From Porifericola rhodea (GTDB taxonomy: Bacteria > Bacteroidota > Bacteroidia > Cytophagales > Cyclobacteriaceae), in contig NZ_CP119421.1 of the NCBI RefSeq assembly GCF_030506305.1, positions 5,410,501 to 5,474,500 of the forward strand: DNA of 64,000 nt. Reading direction: 5' to 3'. The notes below the pieces were generated by a model. It was not told the DNA's origin. It was given only the letters and a program-made list of their open reading frames with translations, and searched no databases. How positions within the stretch are numbered: position 1 is the first letter of the stretch; the number at the start of each line of letters is the position of its first letter. The position numbers and the translations under genes were made by a program. Below, one piece after another: positions 43,772-52,857 of this stretch.

Positions 43772-45454
43772 TCAAACCGCGAATTTCCTTTTTAACAGAC
43801 GCAACCTGTTCCCCAACTTATCCAGCCATATCTTATAAAAATCAGGTTCCAGTATTCTGGTATCTAAGCGTGCCTGTAGCATAAACAGTATACCAAAAGG
43901 CAACAATACCATATTAGGGAACCATACAGCAATCTCAGCATCCATCAAAAGGTCATCCGCCCATTTTCTACTCATTTCTGTCAGGACATAAAAAGCGATA
44001 AAAAAACAGATAGAAATAAGGACAGGAAACCCTAAGCCTCCCCTTTTAATAATAGCCCCTAAAGGTGCTCCAATCAGAAACATAATAATACAGGAAATTG
44101 CCTGAGCGATCTTCTTTCTGCTTTCGTACAGGTCTTTGTTTATATCCCGCTGAAGTTTTTGAATTTTAGAAGCATTAATCTGTAATGTATTATTAATGGT
44201 TTTGCTCTGGTTTAACGCTTTAGCGACTACGGAACTGTACTCAGTCTCAGAAAAAGAAGTATCCACCTTCTGAATCAGACTAGAGTCAACCTCTGCGGGT
44301 ATATATTTTTCTTTGCTGTTCTGAGAGCTGCGCATTCTCTTCTGCCTTTGCTGCTGCTTTACCTGAGACACCAACCTGCTACGGGCAGAAGCTGTAACTG
44401 ATGAGTTTTCACTCTGCTGACGTTCAATTGTCATTCTTAAACTATCATCAGTTATAGTATCGGTATCATAGATGGTTAAGCTGGTATCGCTAAGAGCAAT
44501 CTCAAAAGCTTTACGCTCTATTTCTTGGGGCATGAGGGTATCGTAGCGAAGATGGTAGCTGTAAAAAGACGGAGAACTGGTAAAGGCCTGGTATTCTATA
44601 GCTAGCTTTTCATTGTTAAGAGAGTCTATAGCTTCTTCCAATTCGTTCATGGTCTTCATCCGACGGTGTTGGGCAAAGTACTCTTCTTTAGTTCTTTGGA
44701 GGTCAAAAGAGGCCAGACTAAACACCATAGTAGTTTCATCAAAACTATTACGGGTAAAGCGAGTATCGCCCCGTGCATTGCCACGTGTGCCCGGCATGTT
44801 TTCCTCAGAGTAGCGGTTACCATTGAACAGTTCCAGTTTAAGAAAGCGGTCATTATCTACCGTATACATCTTACCCGAATCCGCAATGATCACATTTTTG
44901 TTGCCCAGGCCATTACGATGATCATAGATAATTATCTCCTTCAGAGTTTCCCCATCAGGGTACTTCTTATTTACTTTAATTTCATACTGCGGTATCCCTC
45001 CGTAAAAAACGCCCTCACGTATATCCAGCGCTGGTTTTTTCTGCTTAATATCATAAAGTAGGCTATATGCTTTCAGGTTAGCTTTAGGCACTACATAATT
45101 GTTAGATAAAAAGGCTAGAAAAGAAATAAAGAGAACAAAAAAGAAAAGAGGCTTTACCGTACGGGTAAGAGAGATACCAGCACCTTTTATGGCAGTAAGC
45201 TCAAAATGCTCTCCTAAATTACCAAAGGTCATCAGGGAAGATAGTAAGACCGCCAGAGGCAATGCTACCGGTGTCATGTTAATGCTGAAGTACATGATAA
45301 GCTCAGCAAACACATCCATACCCAGGTCTTTTCCTACAAAATCGTCAAAGTACTTGAGCATGTACTGCGTAAGCAGTATAAACACCACCACTACAAAAGT
45401 AAGCAGAAATGGCCCTACAAAAGACGATATGATAAATTTATCAAGCTTTTTCAT
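43772..45454 (-). CDS. LptF/LptG-family permease (YjgP/YjgQ)
   Basis: The 560-residue protein has two N-terminal helix pairs (FIISSFVGPFLLTFVVVVFI, INMTPVALPLAVLLSSLMTF, then LFFFVLFISFLAFLSNNYVV), a large periplasmic beta-jellyroll region with a charged insertion (about 320-400), and C-terminal helices (IAQAISCIIMFLIGAPLGAI, FPVLISICFFIAFYVLTEMS). This is the membrane subunit of the LPS export machine. It is longer than Escherichia coli LptF/G, as in other Bacteroidota. No partner gene is adjacent. Confidence 0.92.
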   Translation of the reverse strand: MKKLDKFIISSFVGPFLLTFVVVVFILLTQYMLKYFDDFVGKDLGMDVFAELIMYFSINMTPVALPLAVLLSSLMTFGNLGEHFELTAIKGAGISLTRTVKPLFFFVLFISFLAFLSNNYVVPKANLKAYSLLYDIKQKKPALDIREGVFYGGIPQYEIKVNKKYPDGETLKEIIIYDHRNGLGNKNVIIADSGKMYTVDNDRFLKLELFNGNRYSEENMPGTRGNARGDTRFTRNSFDETTMVFSLASFDLQRTKEEYFAQHRRMKTMNELEEAIDSLNNEKLAIEYQAFTSSPSFYSYHLRYDTLMPQEIERKAFEIALSDTSLTIYDTDTITDDSLRMTIERQQSENSSVTASARSRLVSQVKQQQRQKRMRSSQNSKEKYIPAEVDSSLIQKVDTSFSETEYSSVVAKALNQSKTINNTLQINASKIQKLQRDINKDLYESRKKIAQAISCIIMFLIGAPLGAIIKRGGLGFPVLISICFFIAFYVLTEMSRKWADDLLMDAEIAVWFPNMVLLPFGILFMLQARLDTRILEPDFYKIWLDKLGNRLRLLKRKFAV

Positions 45455-45540
45455 TCTAATCCCTAACGCAATAAGGACTGCAAATATTCATTTATTAGAA
45501 GATTTGGCAAAAAAAGATTGAAGATTTGTTCTTATAAAGA

Positions 45541-45951
45541 CTAGCCGCCTACAATTTCTTTAAGGCTATCGGTCAGGTGTTGCCAGATTTCATGCAACTC
45601 ATCGCTATCTTCAGAAGTGGCAGTATCGGTAATTCTCATGAAGACAGTACCGGTAAGTTCATTAGTATCAAGATCAATTTCTATGTAAGGCGGTAGTTCT
45701 AGGGGTGGCTCACCATTTGTTTCTATTCCATCCTCCAGAAACTCAAACTTAATGTACTTATTTTGTCTTTGGCTGGCAATTCGAGCTTTATGCTGTTCTT
45801 CATCCCAAAAGAAGACAAGCACTTTATCGTCGTTTACTATTACATCATCAGCAAACCATTGGGCTAAGCCACCGGGTGTGTTAAGGTAGGGGTAAAGCAT
45901 TTTTTGTGATGCTTTAAATTCAAACTCAGCCGTATATTGCTTATCTTCCAT
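45541..45951 (-). CDS. START-like domain protein
   Basis: The 136-residue protein begins YTAEFEFKASQKMLYPYLNT and LAQWFADDVIVND, followed by VLVFFWDEEQHKARI and a C-terminal helix ELHEIWQHLTDSLKEIV, the helix-grip pattern of Bacteroidota START-like proteins. The many acidic residues are typical. Ligand and role are unknown. It is a single-gene unit. Confidence 0.8.
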   Translation of the reverse strand: MEDKQYTAEFEFKASQKMLYPYLNTPGGLAQWFADDVIVNDDKVLVFFWDEEQHKARIASQRQNKYIKFEFLEDGIETNGEPPLELPPYIEIDLDTNELTGTVFMRITDTATSEDSDELHEIWQHLTDSLKEIVGG

Positions 45952-46065
45952 ATAGCGTATGGTTTTGGCTTACCTTGTGTAAACCGCCTTTCTGCAATGT
46001 AGGATTATTTTATTAGACCGACAACCAAAAATTATGGCCTAAAAAAATTTTTATTCGCCAGAAAC

Positions 46066-46095
46066 TTGTTCTTAAAAAGTAAGTTCGTAATTTTG
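46066..46095 (+). promoter_or_regulatory. Promoter of tRNA-Met
   Basis: TTG (46066-46068), 19 bases, then TAATTTTG (46088-46095), a perfect TAnnTTTG box. Initiation would fall near 46103, about 33 bases before the tRNA. Confidence 0.8.
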
Positions 46096-46136
46096 CAACT
46101 CATTTCGCACAAGAGGTGCTACAGATGATAAAAAAT

Positions 46137-46210
46137 GGCGAGGTAGCTCAGATGGTTAGAGCGCAGGATTCATAACCCTGAGGTCACGGGTTCGACTCCC
46201 GTCTTCGCTA
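46137..46210 (+). tRNA. tRNA-Met (anticodon CAT)
   Basis: The 74-base cloverleaf has acceptor GGCGAGG / CTTCGCT, the D arm GCTC-AGATGGTTA-GAGC, the anticodon loop TTCATAA within CAGGA...CCCTG, and the T arm ACGGG-TTCGACT-CCCGT. The lack of the initiator features (GGG/CCC anticodon stem and a mismatched 1-72 pair) points to elongator Met; a CAT-reading tRNA-Ile(LAU) is less likely. CCA is not encoded. Confidence 0.95.
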
Positions 46211-46216
46211 CTTATG

Positions 46217-46250
46217 AACCGCTTATACAAATTGTATAAGCGGTTTTTTT
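46217..46250 (+). terminator. Terminator of tRNA-Met
   Basis: AACCGCTTATACAA and TTGTATAAGCGGTT form a perfect 14-bp palindrome around a single A (shorter if a normal loop forms), followed by T residues, 7 bases after the tRNA end. Confidence 0.92.
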
Positions 46251-46341
46251 ATGCCCTTACTGTAGTTTTTATACTTAAGATATTAAACGTGGGCAGGCTA
46301 CCAAGGTAAAATACCCGGGTCAGGAAATATTGAGGATTTGT

Positions 46342-46500
46342 TTAAGCTGGAGTGTGAGGGATTCTGGAGTTTAGCTCAGCTTTTTTTTGCTTCAGCAACC
46401 TATTTGTCTTTGCAACTTTTATTCTGTCATAAACTACCAATAGTGCAATGACCAGAAAAAAAGCAAACCAGATGCATGTAATTAAAGTTGATAGTGACAT
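46342..46500 (-). CDS. Possible small one-helix membrane protein (52 residues)
   Basis: From the ATG at 46500 the frame reads MSLSTLITCIWFAFFLVIAL (a hydrophobic helix) and then LVVYDRIKVAKTNRLLKQKK with a basic C-terminal part ending SRIPHTPA. The layout (helix near the N-terminus, positive tail) suits a small inner-membrane protein. No family is recognised and no clear promoter is seen. It lies alone in the 500-base gap between tRNA-Met and the hydrolase fusion. Confidence 0.4.
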   Translation of the reverse strand: MSLSTLITCIWFAFFLVIALLVVYDRIKVAKTNRLLKQKKAELNSRIPHTPA

Positions 46501-46761
46501 CTATATGCGGTAAGAAGCCTCTTTTAATATACGTAATTACTACGTAATATCACAATTAAATGTTGATATAGTTACACAAAATAATGGATATTATTTCTCT
46601 TTTGGTAGACTTTTTTGAGATTTTATTTTTAAGAGATTCTGATGAATGAAAATTTTTATCTGCATTAAATCACTCAGATAACTCATAATGCACATATTAT
46701 TGTCTTTTATCAGACTTTTTTACTCTGCTTATTGTCCTTATCTTTTCGTAAAACTATACCT

Positions 46762-47973
46762 ATGACAGCATTGAAAGTTCAATTCAAAAATAAAGAAGGC
46801 CTGCAGTTGGCAGCACGACTGGAAAAACCTGCGAATAATACCCCTAAAGCTTATGCCATCTTTGCTCATTGTTTTACATGTAGTAAAAACCTTACAGCAA
46901 TTGCTAACATAAGCAGAGCACTTACCCAGGTCGGATATGCTGTACTCAGGTTTGATTTTGCTGGTTTAGGAGAAAGTGAGGGTGACTTTGCAGATACCAA
47001 CTTTACCTCTAATGTAAGCGACCTGGAAGCCGCCGCAGACTATCTGACGAAAGAGTACGAAGCACCCAAGCTGTTGATAGGTCACTCTTTAGGAGGAACT
47101 GCAGTATTGGTTGCCAGCCTAAATATTAAATCCGCAGAAGCAGTCGTTACCATTGGCTCTCCGGCAGAGCCCCAGCATGTAACACACTTACTAACCACTG
47201 ATATTGATGAGATTGAAAAAGAAGGGAAAGCTGAAGTAAATATCGGAGGAAGATCATTTATGATCAAAAAGCAATTTTTGGATGACCTGGAGCAGGTACA
47301 CAAACATCATAGAATTGAAGAAATTAAAAGACCACTTCTGATACTACACTCCCCAATTGATAATGTAGTATCCATTGATAATGCAGCGGATATTTATAAA
47401 CAGGCTTTTCACCCCAAGTCATTTGTTTCACTAGACCAGGCGGATCACTTACTTAGCAATAAGGAAGATTCTATGTATGTAGGAAATATAATAGCCTCTT
47501 GGGTAAGTCGTTACATTAAAACTCAGGACGTTACGCCTCTCAAAACTGACAAACATCTGGTAACTCGCACTAAAGATAGTTTTACTACTGAAATTATGAC
47601 CGAGCAGCACTCTTTAATCGCAGATGAACCTCAGGATGCAGGAGGAACTGACCTTGGCCCCTCCCCTTACGAACTATTAGCCGCTAGCCTGGGAGCCTGT
47701 ACTGGTATGACATTAAGGATGTATGCGGACCATAAAAAATGGCCTCTACAAGAAGTTAGGGTTCATTTAAAGCACGAAAAAATTCATGCAGAGGATTGTA
47801 AAGAGTGTGAGGAGGACGCAAAAAAGATTGATCACATAGAAAGGATCATTGAAATTGAGGGAGATTTGGATCAAAAACAAAAAGAAAGACTACTGGAAAT
47901 AGCGAATAAATGTCCGGTACATAAGACACTAAACTCTCCGACCAAAATCATCACAGAGTTGAGAGAAGCATAG
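46762..47973 (+). CDS. Bifunctional alpha/beta hydrolase - OsmC family fusion protein
   Basis: The start is ATG 46762 (MTALKVQFKNKEGLQLAARL). Residues 1-250 form an alpha/beta hydrolase: AHCFTCSKN, GLGESEGDF, the nucleophile elbow GHSLGG with Ser near residue 109, and LILHSPIDNVVS. Residues about 265-403 are OsmC-like with LAASLGACTGMTLRMYADHK and CPVHKTLNSP, supplying the two Cys of the peroxidase site. This fusion is a known architecture; its substrates are unknown. The stop codon lies in the loop of the terminator shared with the convergent helicase gene. Confidence 0.9.
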   Translation: MTALKVQFKNKEGLQLAARLEKPANNTPKAYAIFAHCFTCSKNLTAIANISRALTQVGYAVLRFDFAGLGESEGDFADTNFTSNVSDLEAAADYLTKEYEAPKLLIGHSLGGTAVLVASLNIKSAEAVVTIGSPAEPQHVTHLLTTDIDEIEKEGKAEVNIGGRSFMIKKQFLDDLEQVHKHHRIEEIKRPLLILHSPIDNVVSIDNAADIYKQAFHPKSFVSLDQADHLLSNKEDSMYVGNIIASWVSRYIKTQDVTPLKTDKHLVTRTKDSFTTEIMTEQHSLIADEPQDAGGTDLGPSPYELLAASLGACTGMTLRMYADHKKWPLQEVRVHLKHEKIHAEDCKECEEDAKKIDHIERIIEIEGDLDQKQKERLLEIANKCPVHKTLNSPTKIITELREA

Positions 47974-47988
47974 TTCTCTCAACTTTTT
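47957..47988. terminator. Terminator overlapping the ends of two convergent genes
   Basis: AGTTGAGAGAA (47957-47967) and TTCTCTCAACT (47974-47984) make a perfect 11-bp stem; the hydrolase TAG stop is in the 6-base loop, and T residues follow. The second arm runs into the last codons of the helicase gene on the other strand. Confidence 0.85.
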
Positions 47989-49193
47989 CTTCTGCCTTTT
48001 CTGCCATTCCGTCCTTTGTTACGGCTTTTGCCATTTCTTCCATTATTTGGATTGTAAGTTGGCGTTTCCCCCATATGTTCAGGCAGCTTAGCTTTAGTGA
48101 TTTCTTCACCAATGAGAGTCTCTATTTGTCCGAAAGAACGTTGTTCTTTTGGTCCAATAAAAGTGAATGCAGCTCCTTTTTTATCTGCACGAGCGGTTCT
48201 ACCTACCCGGTGCACATAATCTTCCGCATCATTAGGAACATCGTAGTTAATTACCAATTCTATACCGTCTACATCTATACCACGAGAGAGTATATCAGTA
48301 GCTACCAGCACTTGTAACTGCTTATTTCTAAAACGTCTCATAATGTCTTCCCGCTCGCTCTGGTCAAGGTCAGAGTGGATAGCGGCAATATCATAATCCA
48401 GCTTATCCAGCGCTTTGCTAATCTCTTTTACCGTAACTTTGCGTGCACAAAACACAATAAGAGAGCCTACTTTTTTAGCTTTTAGTAAGTGCTCAAGCAA
48501 AGGTAATTTCTGATCGTCAAACAAGACGAAGGCAGCCTGCAATATCCCTTTAGCTGTTTTGGAAACTGCAATATTTATCTCCAGAGGTTCTTCCTGAATA
48601 TTTTTAGCCAATTGCCTGATTTTAGGAGGCATAGTAGCAGAAAATAGCAGGGTCTGTTTTTTCTTTGGCAGATAGCTGCTTATTCTCATAATATCGTCAA
48701 AGAAGCCCATATCCAGCATACGATCAGCCTCATCCAATATGAAATGACGCAGGTTATCCAGATTAACATAGCCCAGATTAAGATGAGACATAAGTTTGCC
48801 GGGAGTCGCGACAATAATATTTGTACCTTTTTTGAGTGCAGACTTCTGACGATCAAAAGTTGCTCCATCACTCCCTCCATAAATAGTAATTGAACTAATA
48901 GAAGTGAAGTACGAAAAACCTTCCAGCTGCTGGTCTATCTGAACGGCAAGCTCACGAGTAGGCACAATAATCAGCGTACTGATATTTTCGTTCCTGTTTT
49001 TTACTAAATCATTGAGGGTTGGAAGTAGATAAGCAGCAGTTTTTCCCGTTCCGGTCTGTGCGCATGCTATTACATCTTTGCCTTCTAGTATGGAGGGTAT
49101 GGCTTGTTCCTGAACCGGAGTAGGTTGCTCAAATCCCATCGCGCTTATACCTTCCTGAAGTTGTTCTTGAAAGTTGAAATCTTTAAACGTCAA
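47979..49193 (-). CDS. DEAD-box RNA helicase (RhlE-like)
   Basis: The helicase motifs are in order: Q motif (FEQPTPVQEQAIP), I AQTGTGKTAAY, Ia PTRELAVQ, II DEADRMLD, III SATMP, IV IVFCARKVTV, V DILSRGIDVDG and VI HRVGRTARADK. The C-terminus is a short basic tail (NNGRNGKSRNKGRN). Homologues start at about TFKDFNFQEQ, which here is encoded after TTG 49193; the open frame extends to 49280 without an ATG. It would unwind RNA in ribosome assembly or decay. Confidence 0.93.
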   Translation of the reverse strand: MTFKDFNFQEQLQEGISAMGFEQPTPVQEQAIPSILEGKDVIACAQTGTGKTAAYLLPTLNDLVKNRNENISTLIIVPTRELAVQIDQQLEGFSYFTSISSITIYGGSDGATFDRQKSALKKGTNIIVATPGKLMSHLNLGYVNLDNLRHFILDEADRMLDMGFFDDIMRISSYLPKKKQTLLFSATMPPKIRQLAKNIQEEPLEINIAVSKTAKGILQAAFVLFDDQKLPLLEHLLKAKKVGSLIVFCARKVTVKEISKALDKLDYDIAAIHSDLDQSEREDIMRRFRNKQLQVLVATDILSRGIDVDGIELVINYDVPNDAEDYVHRVGRTARADKKGAAFTFIGPKEQRSFGQIETLIGEEITKAKLPEHMGETPTYNPNNGRNGKSRNKGRNGRKGRRKS

Positions 49194-49335
49194 ATTATCT
49201 GTAGAATTAATGTGGTTATCTTTTAGCTTTTGCACTGTAGCAAATATATAAAAAAAAATACGGCTATTTCCGCTATTCAAAAGCGAAACAACCGTACTTT
49301 GTTTAAGAGTTTTATTATTTAAGCACTAATCGTGC

Positions 49336-49782
49336 TTATATCATTTCTCTTTCCTGAGCTAATTTTAAAAGTTTACCAATTACAACTTCAGTCGGAGTCT
49401 CTCTTTGGGGATCGTCCTGAATTACCTGTATAAAATCATCTACAAACTCCTGCTTTAGTCCTAGAGTAGTTGCAAATCGCTTACAGATTTCTATTTCTCT
49501 ATCGTGTACCTCCCCATCTATCAGCATCATACAAACTAAATGATGAAGGTGATCAAAGCGCTCACGATCATTGGTAGGAGGATCGTACTGAAAAGCTTCA
49601 GGGTTATCCTTAATATTTTTTACTTCTTCTTCTGTAATGTTATAACGCTGAGCCATAGAAAGCAGATAATCTACTTCCAGCCCATCAAAAGAACCATCAG
49701 AAGCCGCTACTGCAAGGAGATTGCTAAGGTGGGCTTTGGCTCTCTTTTTCTTTTTGCCTGTCAGAAGTTCTAGGATACTCAT
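49336..49782 (-). CDS. TerB-like protein
   Basis: The 148-residue helical protein matches the TerB/DjlA-like fold: HLSNLLAVAASDGSFDGLEV, DYLLSMAQRYNITEEEV, then MMLIDGEVHDREIEICKRFA, with paired acidic residues (ASDG, IDGEV) that can bind metal. Small stand-alone TerB proteins occur in many Bacteroidota and their function is not defined. The gene is isolated; a small hairpin (AAGCAC/GTGCTT) lies just after its stop. Confidence 0.75.
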   Translation of the reverse strand: MSILELLTGKKKKRAKAHLSNLLAVAASDGSFDGLEVDYLLSMAQRYNITEEEVKNIKDNPEAFQYDPPTNDRERFDHLHHLVCMMLIDGEVHDREIEICKRFATTLGLKQEFVDDFIQVIQDDPQRETPTEVVIGKLLKLAQEREMI

Positions 49783-50343
49783 TGAATGATATTTATTAAG
49801 TATATAACTATTTCAATTATAAATATAGCATAATTTATATAAATGCAATTATTTATATAACTATTCTATAGATGTAGTGAGTAATGAATTGCTCTTTATA
49901 CGAAGAATGACAGGTGTGCTATCTTTCTCCTCACCCCTCTCTTTACAATACTTATATCTTATAGCGTATTTTACACTAAGCAAATACTGATAAAGACAAA
50001 AGAACGCCTTTTTGTTGAAGAGGTGAATACATAAATACTTAGGTTTCTTACGTAGGAATGATAATAGGTCAGTTGGAACAATAATATTATTCAGCATATC
50101 TCAGCAGAGATTATCCCCCTCTATGATAAAATGCTGCAAATTTGCAAAGAGATGACTATACCAACTTTTATAAAGGCTATTTTTTCACGAACTTTGAACG
50201 TTGAACTGTGACTAGAGTTTAGTAATAGGATGCATACACATTTTATATTACTTTTATCCATAAACTACTGATTTAATCGCCAGATAAGGCTATGTGTGTT
50301 TATCTCTTGCTCTCAGACACACAATTATTAAAAGAGGACACTT
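49783..50343. other. AT-rich gap without a convincing gene
   Basis: About 560 bases between the TerB-like gene and ffh. A 78-codon frame on the minus strand at 49861-50097 is present but shows no family pattern, no helix of membrane type and no ribosome-binding site, so it is left uncalled. No RNA gene or repeat was recognised. Confidence 0.4.
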
Positions 50344-51669
50344 ATGTTTGATAGTTTAAGTACGAGATTAGACAGGGCGTTTAAAACCCTGAAAGGACAA
50401 GGAAGCATTACCGAAGTAAACGTTGCGACTACTGTAAAAGAAATTCGCCGCGCTCTGATAGATGCGGATGTTAACTTCAAAGTTGCCAAAGAAGTAACAG
50501 ACTCTATAAAAGAGAAGGCGCTTGGTCGTAAAGTGCTTATTTCTGTTTCTCCAGGCCAGCTCCTGACCAAAATTGTTGAAGAGGAGCTTACCGAGCTTAT
50601 GGGAGGTACGCAGAGCAGTATCAACACTAAGGGAGATCCAGCTATAATCCTGATTTCTGGTTTGCAGGGTTCAGGTAAAACCACATTTTCCGGAAAGTTA
50701 GCCAGCTACCTTAAGAAACAGAACCGTGAAGTACTCCTGACAGCCTGTGATGTTTATCGCCCGGCTGCAATTGACCAGCTCAAAGTATTGGGAGAACAAA
50801 TAGGTGTTGATGTCTATGCTGATAAGGAAAATAAAAATCCCTTGGAAATAGCTCAGCAAGCCTTAGCCTATGCCAAGCAGAACAATAAAAAAGTAGTAAT
50901 AGTGGATACTGCGGGTCGTCTGGCCATAGATGAGGCCATGATGGACGAAATATCCGCGCTTAAAGAATCATTAAATCCTGCCGAAACACTTTTCGTTGTA
51001 GACTCTATGACAGGGCAGGATGCTGTGAATACAGCAAGAGCATTTGATGAGCGAATAAACTTTGATGGTGTCGTTTTAACTAAATTAGATGGTGATACTC
51101 GTGGTGGAGCAGCACTTTCTATTAAAAAGGTAGTTGAAAAGCCTATCAAATTTGTTAGTAATGGTGAGAAAATGGATGCTATTGACATTTTCTACCCAGA
51201 TCGTATGGCACGCCGTATCTTGGATATGGGTGATGTTACTACGCTGGTAGAAAAGGCTCAACAGGCATTTGATGAAGAAGAAGCAGAGAGGCTAAACAAA
51301 AAGATTAGAAAAAATCAGTTTGATTTTGATGACTTTCTTTCTCAGCTACAGCAGATCAAAAAAATGGGTAACATTAAAGACCTTTTAGGGCTGCTCCCTG
51401 GCATGAACAAAGCTTTAAAGAATATTGATATTGACGACAACTCTTTTAAGCCTATAGAAGCTATCATTCGCTCTATGACTCCTGAAGAACGAGGAACTCC
51501 TAACCTGATTAATGGCAGCAGGAAAAAAAGAATTGCTACAGGAAGCGGCACTTCTGTACAGGAGGTAAACAACTTACTTAAACAGTTTGAGGAGATGAGA
51601 AAGATGATGAAGAAAATGAACAAGATGGGCAACAAAAAGGGATTGGCCAATATCAATCCTTTCGCATAA
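50344..51669 (+). CDS. ffh: Signal recognition particle protein Ffh (SRP54)
   Basis: The 441-residue GTPase has an N-domain (LDRAFKTLKGQGSITEVNVA), the G domain with GLQGSGKTTFSGKLA, DTAGRLAIDEAMMDE, TKLDGDTRGGAALSI, and a Met-rich M-domain at the C-terminus (MRKMMKKMNKMGNKKG). It binds signal sequences and 4.5S-type RNA for co-translational targeting. It stands alone; a bidirectional terminator separates it from pdhB. Confidence 0.97.
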   Translation: MFDSLSTRLDRAFKTLKGQGSITEVNVATTVKEIRRALIDADVNFKVAKEVTDSIKEKALGRKVLISVSPGQLLTKIVEEELTELMGGTQSSINTKGDPAIILISGLQGSGKTTFSGKLASYLKKQNREVLLTACDVYRPAAIDQLKVLGEQIGVDVYADKENKNPLEIAQQALAYAKQNNKKVVIVDTAGRLAIDEAMMDEISALKESLNPAETLFVVDSMTGQDAVNTARAFDERINFDGVVLTKLDGDTRGGAALSIKKVVEKPIKFVSNGEKMDAIDIFYPDRMARRILDMGDVTTLVEKAQQAFDEEEAERLNKKIRKNQFDFDDFLSQLQQIKKMGNIKDLLGLLPGMNKALKNIDIDDNSFKPIEAIIRSMTPEERGTPNLINGSRKKRIATGSGTSVQEVNNLLKQFEEMRKMMKKMNKMGNKKGLANINPFA

Positions 51670-51690
51670 AATCATACTACTTATAAAAGC

Positions 51691-51719
51691 AAAAGAGCAG
51701 CTTTCGCTGCTCTTTTTTT
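51691..51719. terminator. Bidirectional terminator between ffh and pdhB
   Basis: AAAGAGCAGC and GCTGCTCTTT with a TTTC loop and T-runs on both flanks; it can end both convergent genes. Confidence 0.92.
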
Positions 51720-51727
51720 ATGTTCTC

Positions 51728-52708
51728 TTAGATATACATCACATCTTTACAAGCCTGAATGGTTTTCTTGGCATTAGGAAGAATTTGCTCTATTAGGGTA
51801 GGTGCGTATGGAAGTGGTACATCCCAATTGTTGATTCTTCTTATCGGGGCATCCAGATAATCAAAAGCGTGACGCTGGATATGGTAAGTAATTTCTGAAG
51901 AAATAGCACCTAAAGGCCAAGCCTCTTCCACAATTACCAGTCTGTTAGTTTTCTTTACAGAGTCTACTACTGTTTGGTAGTCTATAGGACGAATAGTTCT
52001 AAGATCTATAACCTCTGCAGATACGTTATCTTTAGCTAGTTCATCAGCTGCCTCAAGCGCAACTTTCATCATCTTGCCAAAAGAGACGATAGTAACATCA
52101 GAACCTTCACGAGTGACTTCTGCTTCTCCAATGGGTAATAGAAACTCATTATCTTCAGGAACGTCGCCTTTATCTCCGTACATTAGCTCTGATTCCATAA
52201 ATATGACAGGGTCATTGTCACGAACAGAAGCTTTTAGGAGACCTTTAGCCTGCTTAGGGGTACTAGGCACTACTACCTTTAGGCCGGGAGTATTTGCGTA
52301 CCAGTTATCAAAGTTTTGAGAGTGCTGAGAGCTTAGCTGACCTGCGTTTCCAGTCGGTCCGCGAAATACGATAGGCACTGGTAGCTGGCCTCCAGACATA
52401 GACATCATTTTGGCTGCGCCATTGATGATCTGGTCAATAGCTACCAAAGAGAAGTTGAAGGTCATAAATTCAATGATAGGTCTAAGTCCATTCATTGCAG
52501 CTCCGATACCAATACCGGTAAAACCTAGCTCTGCAATAGGGGTATCTATGACACGATCGGGACCAAACTCATCCAGCATTCCCTGGCTGGCTTTGTATGC
52601 TCCGTTGTATTCTGCCACTTCTTCACCCATCAGGAATACATTTTTATCCCTGCGCATTTCTTCTGACATGGCCTCTTGTACGGCCTCTCTGAATTGTATT
52701 TCTCTCAT
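51728..52708 (-). CDS. pdhB: Pyruvate dehydrogenase E1 component, beta subunit
   Basis: The 326-residue protein is a transketolase-like beta subunit: REIQFREAVQEAMSEEMRRD, FLMGEEVAEYNGAYKASQGM, ELGFTGIGIGAAMNGLRPII, FRGPTGNAGQLSSQHSQNF, and the C-terminal VIDLRTIRPIDYQTVVDSVK. It pairs with an E1 alpha encoded elsewhere to decarboxylate pyruvate (the branched-chain 2-oxoacid enzyme is a close alternative). The alpha subunit is not beside it. Confidence 0.92.
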   Translation of the reverse strand: MREIQFREAVQEAMSEEMRRDKNVFLMGEEVAEYNGAYKASQGMLDEFGPDRVIDTPIAELGFTGIGIGAAMNGLRPIIEFMTFNFSLVAIDQIINGAAKMMSMSGGQLPVPIVFRGPTGNAGQLSSQHSQNFDNWYANTPGLKVVVPSTPKQAKGLLKASVRDNDPVIFMESELMYGDKGDVPEDNEFLLPIGEAEVTREGSDVTIVSFGKMMKVALEAADELAKDNVSAEVIDLRTIRPIDYQTVVDSVKKTNRLVIVEEAWPLGAISSEITYHIQRHAFDYLDAPIRRINNWDVPLPYAPTLIEQILPNAKKTIQACKDVMYI

Positions 52709-52798
52709 GCTTTATCCTAAGTTGTATGAAGGGCCTAAATTAGTACAACAAGCACTAATTAACAAAATAAGAACGGCTTGCTGAACGCATTAATAAGA

Positions 52799-52828
52799 AA
52801 AAAGCCTTCCTTAGGCAGGAAGGCTTTA
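52799..52828 (-). terminator. Terminator after the OmpA/TPR lipoprotein gene
   Basis: AAAGCCTTCCT and AGGAAGGCTTT around TAGGC form an 11-bp stem with T residues on the minus strand, 30 bases past the stop. Confidence 0.9.
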
Positions 52829-52857
52829 TAAAACCATCACCAAATCTTAAACCTGAA

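Noticed and set aside
49861-50097. 78-residue frame on the minus strand
   Set aside because: No family pattern, no start signal, and it lies in AT-rich non-coding DNA.
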